Made by a program: the position numbers and the translations under genes
NCBI GenBank assembly: GCA_027315255.1
Contig: DAHUYL010000190.1
Span: forward strand, 1-64,000
Source: Solirubrobacterales bacterium
GTDB taxonomy: Bacteria > Actinomycetota > Thermoleophilia > Solirubrobacterales > Solirubrobacteraceae
Reading direction: 5' to 3'
DNA: 64,000 bases
Notes under the pieces: generated by a model
Seen by the model: the letters and a program-made list of their open reading frames with translations, nothing else
What the model was told of the DNA's origin: nothing
Databases searched by the model: none
Shown here: positions 29,492-38,176 of the stretch, one piece after another
How the letters are laid out: every line of letters starts with the position of its first letter
Numbering within the stretch: the stretch's first letter is position 1

Positions 29492-30622
29492 CTACTTCAG
29501 CTTCCACACCTTGAGGAACTGCTGGAAGCCGTTGGTCGGGTAGTTCCACCCGCCGATCTTCGGGAACAGCTGCAGCGAGCCGACGTTCGCCTTCGTGACG
29601 ATCTGCGTCGGCTGCGTCGTGTCGGCGCTCGGGACCTTCATGCCCTCGGCATCGCGGAACGCGGCGTCCATCATCTCCCACGAGTCGAATGGCACCGAGT
29701 ACCCGGTCCAGGCGAGGTTCGTGCCCGCCTTGATCGCGTCGAAGCCGGCCGCGTCGCCTGCCTCGCCGAGGATCTGCCTGCCGCTGATCCCGGCGGCCGA
29801 GAGTGCCGAGGTGATCCCATCGGCGAACGGGCCGTCGTCGAACACGATGTACTGCGCGCTCGGGTTCGCCTGGACCGTCGAGACGACGATCTTCGGCAGG
29901 TTGCCGGCCGCGAAGTCGGTCAGCGAGACGTTGGCCATGTCGATCTTGCAACCGGGGCAGTCGGCCTTGACCGTGTTCTGGAACCCGTGTGCGAACGTAG
30001 TCAGGATCGGGTACTGCGGGATCGCCTCCTCGACCGCCTCACCCTTGCCCTTCGAGTCGGTGATGAACTCATCGGCGGTGAGCACGCCCATGCGGTAGTC
30101 GACGGCGGCGCCATCGCTCGAGTCGATCACCGGACCTGTCACGGTGACGGGGTCGACAGCGTCGACGGCGATCTTGACGTGATGGGCCGTCGCGGCGCTG
30201 AGCACCGCCGCAGGCAGGACCGTGCCGGCCTCCATCACGTAGTTCGCGTGCTTGGCGATCGCGGTGTTGAATGCGGAGATGAACGTCGAGGGATCCGCCG
30301 GGTTGTAGCTCACGCTGAAGTACTTCCAGCCGGCGGCAGCGGCAGCCTGCTGTACGCCGGCGGCCACCTGGACGTTCGACACCTCCGGGGTGGCGAGGTA
30401 GACGACCACCCTGCCCTTGGGCGGAGCGGACCTGAGCGCGGGAAAGTTGCCGATGCTCGTCGGCTGAGCCTGGAATTGAGCGAGCTGCTGCGCGGGAGTG
30501 GTGCTGCCGGCGAGCGCCGCGGTCGCCGCGGCGCCGACACACCCGGTGGCGGCGAGCGCTGCGAGGGCTGCGCGACGACCGCGCTTGCGGCCGGCGACTG
30601 TGTGCGTCTGTCCTGAGTGCAT
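29492..30622 (-). CDS. sugar-type ABC transporter substrate-binding protein
   Basis: signal-like N-terminus; periplasmic-binding fold sequence VQVAAGVQQAAAAAGWKYFSVSYNPADPSTFISAFNTAIA. Confidence 0.82.
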   Translation of the reverse strand: MHSGQTHTVAGRKRGRRAALAALAATGCVGAAATAALAGSTTPAQQLAQFQAQPTSIGNFPALRSAPPKGRVVVYLATPEVSNVQVAAGVQQAAAAAGWKYFSVSYNPADPSTFISAFNTAIAKHANYVMEAGTVLPAAVLSAATAHHVKIAVDAVDPVTVTGPVIDSSDGAAVDYRMGVLTADEFITDSKGKGEAVEEAIPQYPILTTFAHGFQNTVKADCPGCKIDMANVSLTDFAAGNLPKIVVSTVQANPSAQYIVFDDGPFADGITSALSAAGISGRQILGEAGDAAGFDAIKAGTNLAWTGYSVPFDSWEMMDAAFRDAEGMKVPSADTTQPTQIVTKANVGSLQLFPKIGGWNYPTNGFQQFLKVWKLK

Positions 30623-30697
30623 TTGGTTTGAGCTCCTCCTCGGTGATCGTCCCTGTGGACGCGTTACTGGTCGTGGTCTGTCCGGCTGGGCAAGCTT

Positions 30698-31825
30698 CTA
30701 GGTCGTGCTCGTGACCCTTGCGCTCGTCACGGGCGGCGGCTGGCCGGGCGCGTCCTGCTCGGGGCTCGACGGTCCGCTCACTGGCACCCCGGATCCCCGG
30801 ATCGGCCGCGAGCGCCGGACGCGTCCGCTCCCCCGGTTGACCGACAGCGCGACCGCGACGATCAGCGCGACCCCGTTGAACATGTCGCTCAGCCAGGCGG
30901 CGCCCGATACGAGTTCGAGCCCCTGGACGCCCGTCGCAAGCACGTAGATCGCGAGCAGCGTCCCCCAGACGTTGAACTTGCCCGGCAGCAGCTGCGTCGA
31001 GCCGAGGAAGGCCGCCGCGAACGCCGGCAGCAGCAGGGCGGGGCCGAAGTCGAGCGACGGCCCGCTCTGCGAGGTGAACAGCACCCCGCCGAGTCCGGCG
31101 ACCGTCGAGGAGAGAACGAGCGCGAGCGTCGAGAATCGCTTGACCCGGACGCCCGACAGGCGCGCGGCCTCGGCGTTGCCACCGATCGCGTACAGGTACC
31201 TGCCGGCCGGCGTGTGCGCCAGCATCCACCAGAGCACGACGGCGATCGCGATCAGGTAGAGAACGACGATCTGGAATCCGGCGACCGTCGTCTGCGTGAG
31301 GTTGTTCCAGGCTGTCGAGGTCGGCGGCACCGGCGAGGCGTCGCCGGTGATGATCACGAGGACGGCCGCCAGGATCGAGCTCATACCGAGCGTCGCGATG
31401 AACGAGTTGACGCGGAGGCTGACGACGACCACCGAGTTGACGAGCCCGACCGCGATCCCGACGAGCACCGAGGCGAAGATCGCGGGCGCCACCGCCCAGC
31501 CGTGGTTGAGCAGCGTGATCGCGAGCATGCCCGTGAGGTTCGCCGTGGCGCCGACCGACAGGTCGTACAGGCCACCTGCGAGGGGGATCAGGACCGCGAG
31601 CGCCACGATGCCGGTCACGGCCTGCGTCGAGGCCACGCTGTGCAGCGTCGAGCTGGTCAGGAACTCACTCGGAGTCCAGATCCCGAACACGACGATGAAC
31701 AGGACCCACAGGTAGACGCCGCTGAACCTGTCGAGCCCGAAGCCGGAGCCGGCGAACCGGCGGCGGGGCTCGTCAGCCGCTGTCGCGCTCATCTCGAGCG
31801 TCTGCTCACTGTGACCATCGTGCAC
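30698..31825 (-). CDS. ABC transporter permease (RbsC-like)
   Basis: multiple TM segments; LSVGATANLTGMLAI, RVNSFIATLGMSSILAAVLVIITG, YAIGGNAEAARLSGVRV. Confidence 0.9.
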   Translation of the reverse strand: MHDGHSEQTLEMSATAADEPRRRFAGSGFGLDRFSGVYLWVLFIVVFGIWTPSEFLTSSTLHSVASTQAVTGIVALAVLIPLAGGLYDLSVGATANLTGMLAITLLNHGWAVAPAIFASVLVGIAVGLVNSVVVVSLRVNSFIATLGMSSILAAVLVIITGDASPVPPTSTAWNNLTQTTVAGFQIVVLYLIAIAVVLWWMLAHTPAGRYLYAIGGNAEAARLSGVRVKRFSTLALVLSSTVAGLGGVLFTSQSGPSLDFGPALLLPAFAAAFLGSTQLLPGKFNVWGTLLAIYVLATGVQGLELVSGAAWLSDMFNGVALIVAVALSVNRGSGRVRRSRPIRGSGVPVSGPSSPEQDAPGQPPPVTSARVTSTT

Positions 31826-31833
31826 CCAATCCC

Positions 31834-31852
31834 TGAGTTGACCTCAAATAGG
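31834..31852. promoter_or_regulatory. TGAGTTGACCTCAAATAGG, diverged copy of shared box upstream of ABC permease
   Basis: similar to TCAGTTCAATAGG at 11165-11180 (reverse complement). Confidence 0.3.
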
Positions 31853-31975
31853 ACGCTACCTGCTCCCGCTGGAGAAGTCAAGCACCTGAGAGACCCGCCA
31901 GATCCCGCCGCCAATGCTCGTTGTACGCATCGGGGCCGGCGCGAGGATCGAGTGCCAGCGCTCTAAATGTCTCTT

Positions 31976-31991
31976 AGCTGAGTTCAGTTTG
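31976..31991. promoter_or_regulatory. TAGCTGAGTTCAGTTT box upstream of MarR
   Basis: reverse complement AAACTGAACTCAGCTA matches AACTGAnnTCnnnTA consensus. Confidence 0.4.
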
Positions 31992-32020
31992 AGAGATTCT
32001 GCCGGGTCCGCCGGACCGCC

Positions 32021-32545
32021 GTGATATGCAATGGGTCGCGCGTGACGCTCGAGTTCGATCCGATCGAGGAGGCCGGCCGGCAGTGGGCTGCCCACTTCGA
32101 CGCGTGCCACGTTCCGCCGATGCAGGCGATCACCTCCGTGATGCGCGTCCAGCAGGTGTGGCTGGCGCGCCTGAACGAGGCGCTCGCGCCGCTCGGGCTC
32201 ACGTTCGCCCGTTACGAGGCGCTGATGCTGCTGTACTTCAGCCGCACCGGGGCGCTGCCGCTCGGCAAGATCGGGACGCGCCTCCAGGTGCACCCGGCGA
32301 GCGTCACGAACCTGATCGACGGCCTCGAGCGGGACGGCCTCGCCGCGCGGGAGCCGCACCCGAGCGATCGACGCACGACGCTCGCCCGGATCACCGCCAC
32401 CGGACGGGAGCTCGCGCGAGCCGCGACCGCCGAGCTGCACGCGATCCGGTTCGGCACCAACCTGCCGGTGCGGGAGCTCGACACGATCACCGCGATCCTT
32501 CGACGGGCGCGGATCGAGGCAGGGGACTTCGAGCCCGGCAAATAG
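32021..32545 (+). CDS. MarR family transcriptional regulator
   Basis: LGLTFARYEALMLLYFSRTGALPLGKIGTRLQVHPASVTNLIDGLERDGLAAREPHPSDRRTTLARIT; start 32021 or GTG 32042. Confidence 0.92.
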   Translation: MICNGSRVTLEFDPIEEAGRQWAAHFDACHVPPMQAITSVMRVQQVWLARLNEALAPLGLTFARYEALMLLYFSRTGALPLGKIGTRLQVHPASVTNLIDGLERDGLAAREPHPSDRRTTLARITATGRELARAATAELHAIRFGTNLPVRELDTITAILRRARIEAGDFEPGK

Positions 32546-32561
32546 TTTGACGTTCAACTAT
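32542..32561. promoter_or_regulatory. ATAGTTTGACGTTCAACTAT palindrome, candidate MarR operator
   Basis: 16 of 20 positions symmetric; between MarR stop and mutase start. Confidence 0.55.
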
Positions 32562-32590
32562 CGGGCGCCCTATGATCTACCTGCAGGACG

Positions 32591-34240
32591 ATGACGGCGG
32601 TCGACGACATCCCGGTCTCGCTCGCGGACTGGCGCCGCGCATACGGCCTCACGCCCGAGCGCGACGAGCCGTTCACGACCCTCTCGGGTGAGCAGATCCG
32701 GCCGCTCTACACCGAGCGGGACCTGCCCGATGCGGTCGGCATCGGGCTTCCGGGGCAGTATCCGTTCACCCGCGGCGTGTACCCGTCGATGTACCGCGGG
32801 CGGTTGTGGACGATGCGCCAGTTCGCCGGGTTCGGGACCGCGGAGGAGACCAACGAGCGCTTCCACTACCTGCTCCAGCATGGTCAGACGGGTCTGTCGA
32901 CGGCGTTCGACATGCCGTCGTTGATGGGCCACGACTCCGACCACCTGCGCTCGCTCGGGGAGGTCGGCCGCGAGGGCGTAGCCGTCGACACCGTCGCGGA
33001 CATGGAAACGCTGTTCCGAGGGATCCCGCTCGACGAGGTGACCGTGTCGATGACGATCAACGCTCCGGCGGCGATCATGCTCGCCTTCTACGTAGTCGCC
33101 GCGGAACGTCAGGGAATCCCGCCGGCGCGGCTCGGCGGCACGATCCAGACCGACATCCTGAAGGAGTACATCGCCCAGAAGGAGTGGTGCTTCCCCGTCG
33201 ACCCGGCGATGCGGCTCGTCACCGACATGGTCGAGTACTGCGCGCGCGAGATGCCCCGCTGGCACCCGATCTCGATCAGCGGCTACCACATCCGCGAGGC
33301 GGGCTCGACCGCCGCCCAGGAGCTGGCGTTCACGCTCAAGGATGGGCTCACCTACGTCGAGTACGCGATCGCTCGCGGGCTCGACGTGGACGAGTTCGCG
33401 CCCCGGCTGTCGTTCTTCTTCAACGCCCAGATCGACTTCTTCGAGGAGATCGCCAAGTACCGTGCGGCGCGGCGGATCTGGGCGCGGGAACTGCGCGGCA
33501 CGTTCGCCGCGGAGAAGCCAGAGTCATGGCGGATGCGCTTCCACACGCAGACCGCCGGGGTGTCACTGACCGCTCAGCAGCCGCTGAACAACATCGTGCG
33601 AACCGCGATCGAGGCGCTCGCCGGGGTACTGGGCGGCACGCAATCGCTGCACACGAACTCCTATGACGAAGCGCTCGCACTACCGACCGAGGACGCGGTG
33701 CGGATCGCGCTGCGCACCCAGCAGATCATCGCCCACGAGACCGGTGTCACCAATACGATCGATCCGCTCGGTGGCTCGTACTTCGTCGAAGCGCTGACCG
33801 ACCGGCTCGAGCACCACTGCTACGAGTACTTCCGCAAGATCGACGAGCTCGGCGGAATGGTGAACGCGGTCAAGCGAGGGTTTCCGCAGCGTGAGATCGC
33901 CGATGCCGCCTTCGAGCTGCAGCGCGAGATCGACACGGGCCGCCGGGTCGTCGTCGGCGTCAACCGCTTCACCGAAGGCGACGAGGGGAAGACCGAGATC
34001 CTGCGGATCGATCAGGCGCTCGAGCAGAAGCAGATCGACCGGGTCAAGGCCGCGAGGGCCGCGCGCGACACCGCGGCGGTCGAGCAGGCGCTGGCGCTGA
34101 TCCGCGAGGCGGCCGCCGTCGAGGACCGGAACCTGATGCCGCAGCTGATCGCTGCCGCCCGTGCCGGCGTGTCCGAAGGCGAGATCGTCGAGTCGCTCCA
34201 GCGGGTCTGGGGCGCCTACCGCGAGCTTCCGGTGTTCTGA
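32591..34240 (+). CDS. methylmalonyl-CoA mutase family protein, large catalytic domain only
   Basis: 549 aa; [93 protein letters not shown]; no B12-binding domain. Confidence 0.95.
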   Translation: MTAVDDIPVSLADWRRAYGLTPERDEPFTTLSGEQIRPLYTERDLPDAVGIGLPGQYPFTRGVYPSMYRGRLWTMRQFAGFGTAEETNERFHYLLQHGQTGLSTAFDMPSLMGHDSDHLRSLGEVGREGVAVDTVADMETLFRGIPLDEVTVSMTINAPAAIMLAFYVVAAERQGIPPARLGGTIQTDILKEYIAQKEWCFPVDPAMRLVTDMVEYCAREMPRWHPISISGYHIREAGSTAAQELAFTLKDGLTYVEYAIARGLDVDEFAPRLSFFFNAQIDFFEEIAKYRAARRIWARELRGTFAAEKPESWRMRFHTQTAGVSLTAQQPLNNIVRTAIEALAGVLGGTQSLHTNSYDEALALPTEDAVRIALRTQQIIAHETGVTNTIDPLGGSYFVEALTDRLEHHCYEYFRKIDELGGMVNAVKRGFPQREIADAAFELQREIDTGRRVVVGVNRFTEGDEGKTEILRIDQALEQKQIDRVKAARAARDTAAVEQALALIREAAAVEDRNLMPQLIAAARAGVSEGEIVESLQRVWGAYRELPVF

Positions 34241-34325
34241 GCGGGCCACCGCTTGGCCCGTCCTCTCGGGCGTGCAGCTACACGCCCCGCAGCTCCGCTC
34301 ACGAGCCCGGAGAGCGGCCCCGGCC

Positions 34326-34358
34326 GGCCGCTGCCAGCCCACCAGGCAGGCAGCGGCC
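34326..34358. terminator. bidirectional terminator-like hairpin between convergent genes
   Basis: GGCCGCTGCC...GGCAGCGGCC perfect 10-bp stem, extendable on both sides. Confidence 0.6.
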
Positions 34359-34364
34359 GGGGTA

Positions 34365-34535
34365 TTACGCGTACTGGCTGAGGTTTCCCGGAGCCAGCTT
34401 CGATGTCGACGTGTCGTCGGCGTCGCCGTCGTGGTCGGGCGCCCCCGGGACCTCAGCGGACTCGGGCTTCGCCGGGCCGGTGACCTGTTGGAGCGCGAAC
34501 TGAGGGCTGACGCCCCCGACTGCTGCGATGCTCAT
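34365..34535 (-). CDS. small acidic hypothetical protein (56 aa)
   Basis: MSIAAVGGVSPQFALQQVTGPAKPESAEVPGAPDHDGDADDTSTSKLAPGNLSQYA*; consensus RBS CCAAGGAGGCAGG upstream of ATG; terminator just downstream; not in ORF track. Confidence 0.65.
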   Translation of the reverse strand: MSIAAVGGVSPQFALQQVTGPAKPESAEVPGAPDHDGDADDTSTSKLAPGNLSQYA

Positions 34536-34642
34536 CCTGCCTCCTTGGCGGTAGACAACAACATCACCCCGGGGATCGGCAGCAGGGCGTGCAAGGCGGT
34601 GAGATGTCTCTCAGCAGGCTGCCGCTCAGGACCGAGACGGGC

Positions 34643-34924
34643 TCAGAACCGCGATATGTGGCGCGGCCCCGGCCGGCTCGAGCGCCGCGACGGGCGCCCG
34701 TTCGAGCGCTTCGGTCGCAGTGACGCTCCGCCCCCTCGGCCGCGGCGGCGGCGGCGCTCGATCCAGACCGTGACGCCGCAGACCGCCAGCACGAGCAGCG
34801 CGATCGCGCCGGTGGCGGCGATGCCAGGGCTCGCGATCAGGATGATCAGCGCCGCGATCACCGCGAACGCGATGTCACCTCTCACGGCCGGGCGCAGCTT
34901 CTTCACAGCGGCAGCCTCCGCCAC
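34643..34924 (-). CDS. small membrane protein with basic C-terminal tail
   Basis: 93 aa; two hydrophobic stretches IAFAVIAALIILIASPGIAATGAIALLVLAVCGVTVWI followed by RRRRR tail. Confidence 0.6.
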   Translation of the reverse strand: MAEAAAVKKLRPAVRGDIAFAVIAALIILIASPGIAATGAIALLVLAVCGVTVWIERRRRRGRGGGASLRPKRSNGRPSRRSSRPGPRHISRF

Positions 34925-35643
34925 AACGCGCGCGGGAGCAGTTCCAGCAGCGCGAACACGGGCCGCATGATCGCCGGGGCCCAGACGGTGCCCGACCCAC
35001 GCTCCAGCCCCTTGACGGTCGCCTCGGCAACGGCGTCGGGCGTTGTCGCAAGCGGCGCCACGGGCAGCCCGGCGGTCATCTTGGTGCGCACGAATCCGGG
35101 CCGCACGATCAGCACGCGCACGCAGTCGTCGTGGACCGCGTCGGCCAGCCCGTTCGCGAGCGCGTCGAGCCCGGCCTTCGCTGCGCCGTAGATCGCATTG
35201 GCCTTCCGCGGTCGCTGCGCCGCGACGCTCGACAGCACGATCAGCGTGCCCGAGCCCTGCGCTCGCAGCGCTCGCAGCGACTCGAGCAGCAAGGAGCCGG
35301 CACCGACGAAGTTCGTTTCGAGCACCTCGCGTGCCAAGGCCGGATCGGCGTCGAACGCGGCCTGAGCGCCCAGCAGACCGACCGCCAGCACGACGATCTC
35401 GAAGCCACCGGCCTCTGCGAACGCGTCCGCGACGGCGCTCTGGTGGGCGCCCGCATCCCGCGCATCGATGACCGCGACCCGACCGTCGCTGCAGCCGGCG
35501 GCCTCGAGCCCGGCGAGCGCCCGCTCGAGCGCCTCGGGGTCGCGTCCGAGCAGCACCGGGCGCACCGGTTCGCCGGCGGCGAGGCGGCGCACGATCGCGA
35601 GCCCGATCTCGGAGCTCCCGCCGATCAGCAGCACGCGCTTCAC
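34903..35643 (-). CDS. dprE2: decaprenylphospho-beta-D-erythro-pentofuranosid-2-ulose 2-reductase-like SDR
   Basis: VKRVLLIGGSSEIGLAIVRRLAAG..., VLSSVAAQRPRKANAIYGAAKAGLDALANGL; adjacent to DprE1-like gene. Confidence 0.87.
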   Translation of the reverse strand: MKRVLLIGGSSEIGLAIVRRLAAGEPVRPVLLGRDPEALERALAGLEAAGCSDGRVAVIDARDAGAHQSAVADAFAEAGGFEIVVLAVGLLGAQAAFDADPALAREVLETNFVGAGSLLLESLRALRAQGSGTLIVLSSVAAQRPRKANAIYGAAKAGLDALANGLADAVHDDCVRVLIVRPGFVRTKMTAGLPVAPLATTPDAVAEATVKGLERGSGTVWAPAIMRPVFALLELLPRALWRRLPL

Positions 35644-35644
35644 G

Positions 35645-37072
35645 TCAGCCGTCCTCGAGCAGCCGGGTGCGAGCCGCGAGGTCCGAGCGCCACAGACCGG
35701 CTGGGTCGAGCTCGTCGCGGATCCGCCGCCACTCCTCCAGGCGCGGGTACATCGCGCGCAGCGTATCCGGGCGCAGGCGCGCATCCTTGGCGAGGTAGAC
35801 GCGACCGCCCGCGCCGGCGACGAGCTCGTCGCATCGGTCCAGCGTGGCGCGCAGGCCAGGCGCGGCCGCAGGCAGGTCGAGCGCGAGCGTCCAGCCCTCG
35901 GCGGGGAACGAGAGCGGCGCCGTCGCCGCCGGGCCGAAGTCCTTGAGCACCGCCAGATAGCACGGGATGCGCGCCGCCGCCAGCCGCGCCAGGACGTGCC
36001 GGATCGTGTCCTGCGCGCCACGCGGCACGACGAACTGGTACTGGAGGAAGCCGTGCGGCCCGTACAGCCGCGGCCACGCATCGAGCCCGTCGAGCGGGAA
36101 CATGTGGGCGCCATAGCGCTCCGGGTGGCCGCGCGCGCGGCGCGGCGCCGCCTGGAAGCGAAGCTCGTTGAACGCGCGCACGGTCACCGGGCGCAGCAGC
36201 CCCGATGGCCAGTGTTGCGGCACCGTGGCCCGTGAGCGAGCCGTGACCACGGCGGCGCGCAGCGTGCCGTCGGAGCGGTCGAAGTGCGCGGCGCGGGTGA
36301 CGACGCCACGCGGCTCGGTGCCGGCCAGCAGGTCGAGCCACGCCACCCGGTGCTCGCCGCCGTCCCGCGAATCGAGGATCGCGAACGTCTCGTCGAGGCT
36401 GTCCGCGCGGTCGGCGTCGACCAGCAGGATTCCGCTGCGGACCCGGCGCAGCGCGATCCGGGCCCACGCGATCACGCCGGTCAGCCCCATGCCGCCGACG
36501 GTCGCATCGAAGCGGGGGTCGCCGGCCTCGAGCTCGAGCAGCTCGCCCGCGGACGTCAGCAGGCCGAGCGAGCGCACGTGTCGCGAGAAGGTCCCCAGCG
36601 TGCCGTGGTTCTTGCCGTGGATGTCAGCGGCGATCGCGCCGCCGACGGTCACGTGCTGGGTCCCCGGCACGACCGGCAGGATCCAGCCCGAGCCGATCAC
36701 GGCGGCCAGCAGCTCGCGCAGCGACACGCCGGCCTCCGCCCGGACGATCCCGGTGGCGGGGTCGAGGCTGATCGCCCGCAGCGCGCGCGTGTCGATCACG
36801 ACGCCGAGCGTGCGATGCGCGGCGTCGCCGTAGCTGCGGCCCAGCCCCCGCGGGATCGCGCCCGCGGCCGTCGCGGACGCAAGCTCCTCGTGCGTGTACA
36901 GCGCGCCGCTGCCAAGCGACTCTGCCAGCACCTCGACGGTCTGTGGCCGGCGCGCACGGGCACGGGCGGGTGGGCCGCCGCCCCAGCCGGCGAAGCGCTC
37001 GAGCGGGATCGAGTGGCGTTCGTCCGCCACCGCGGAGCGCGGCCGAGCGAGCGTCGAGCTACCGGCGAGCAT
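35645..37072 (-). CDS. dprE1: decaprenylphosphoryl-beta-D-ribose 2-oxidase-like FAD oxidoreductase
   Basis: FAGWGG, RGLGRSYGDAA, GTQHVTVGGAIAADIHGKNHGTLGTFSRHVRSLGLLT, FPLDGLDAWPRLYGPHGFLQYQFVVP. Confidence 0.92.
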   Translation of the reverse strand: MLAGSSTLARPRSAVADERHSIPLERFAGWGGGPPARARARRPQTVEVLAESLGSGALYTHEELASATAAGAIPRGLGRSYGDAAHRTLGVVIDTRALRAISLDPATGIVRAEAGVSLRELLAAVIGSGWILPVVPGTQHVTVGGAIAADIHGKNHGTLGTFSRHVRSLGLLTSAGELLELEAGDPRFDATVGGMGLTGVIAWARIALRRVRSGILLVDADRADSLDETFAILDSRDGGEHRVAWLDLLAGTEPRGVVTRAAHFDRSDGTLRAAVVTARSRATVPQHWPSGLLRPVTVRAFNELRFQAAPRRARGHPERYGAHMFPLDGLDAWPRLYGPHGFLQYQFVVPRGAQDTIRHVLARLAAARIPCYLAVLKDFGPAATAPLSFPAEGWTLALDLPAAAPGLRATLDRCDELVAGAGGRVYLAKDARLRPDTLRAMYPRLEEWRRIRDELDPAGLWRSDLAARTRLLEDG

Positions 37073-37087
37073 CGGCGCGGCGCGGGC

Positions 37088-38020
37088 TCAGCCCGCGGCG
37101 TCGACTCCGAGCGCGAACAGCAGCAGCCAGAAGACGGCCATCACGCGCAGTCCGCCATCGGTCAGGAACAGGTCCTCGGGCGCTTCGCCGCCACCGTCGC
37201 GCACGAGCCGGCCGTATGCGAGCAGGGCACCGGCGAACGGGATCGCCGACAGCGGTCGCCACGGGATGCCGCCGACGACCGGCAGCTCGAGCACCCACAT
37301 CACGTAGGCGATCAGCGCTCCAGCCGCGGCGCCCAGGAGGATCAGCTCGAGCCCGCGGCCGCTGTAGCTGCGCAGCACCCGCCGCTTCGGCAGGTCGCGC
37401 TCCGAGGTCCGCTGCAACTCGGCGTGGCGCTTGCCGGCGGCGACCATGATCGCCGCGAACGTCACGACCAGCAGGAACCAGCGCGACAGGGCAACCGGCG
37501 CGGCGACTCCGCCGGCCACGGCGCGCAGCACGAAGCCGCCGGCGACCGCGATCACGTCGAGCACGACGACGTGGCGCCAGGCGAGCGTGTAGCTGACCGT
37601 CAGCACGACATACCCGAGCCCGACGAGCCCGAGCAGCGGCCGGATCGCGGTGCACAGCGACAGCCCGGCGATCAGCGAGCCCGCCCCGGCGACGAGTGCC
37701 GTTCGCGGGCTGATCTCGCCGGAGGCGACGGGCCGATGGCGCTTGCTCGGGTGGCTCCGGTCCTCTTCGGCGTCGCGCACGTCGTTGATCGCGTAGATCC
37801 CGGCGGCGAGCATGCAGAACGACGCGAACGCGAGGCCGACGCGGACGGGAACGCCCTTGTGTCCGAGTGCCCCGGCGGCGGCCGGCGCGGCGATCACCAG
37901 CGCGTTCTTGACCCACTGCTTTGGGCGAGCCGTCGCGAGCGCTGCCCTCAGCAGGCCACGACGGCGCCTGACGGCGTCGTGCGCGAAGGGGTCGATCGAT
38001 AGCTCCTGATGCGTGGACAT
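37088..38020 (-). CDS. decaprenyl-phosphate phosphoribosyltransferase (UbiA family)
   Basis: RPKQWVKNALVIAAPAAAG, NDVRDAEEDRSHPSKRHRPVASGEIS; operonic with dprE1/dprE2. Confidence 0.9.
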   Translation of the reverse strand: MSTHQELSIDPFAHDAVRRRRGLLRAALATARPKQWVKNALVIAAPAAAGALGHKGVPVRVGLAFASFCMLAAGIYAINDVRDAEEDRSHPSKRHRPVASGEISPRTALVAGAGSLIAGLSLCTAIRPLLGLVGLGYVVLTVSYTLAWRHVVVLDVIAVAGGFVLRAVAGGVAAPVALSRWFLLVVTFAAIMVAAGKRHAELQRTSERDLPKRRVLRSYSGRGLELILLGAAAGALIAYVMWVLELPVVGGIPWRPLSAIPFAGALLAYGRLVRDGGGEAPEDLFLTDGGLRVMAVFWLLLFALGVDAAG

Positions 38021-38176
38021 TGGAGCGCGAAGCTAAGAACGGCTGCTCATAGTTGTGTGAGTGCGGGCTGAGAAGACTCTCACCCGCCGGTGCGCGCCAA
38101 CCGGATCATAGGCCTAAGGCGATTCTCAGTCGGGTTTCGGCGACGCCCCGCCGCATTCCTGCCTACTCTTGAAGGG

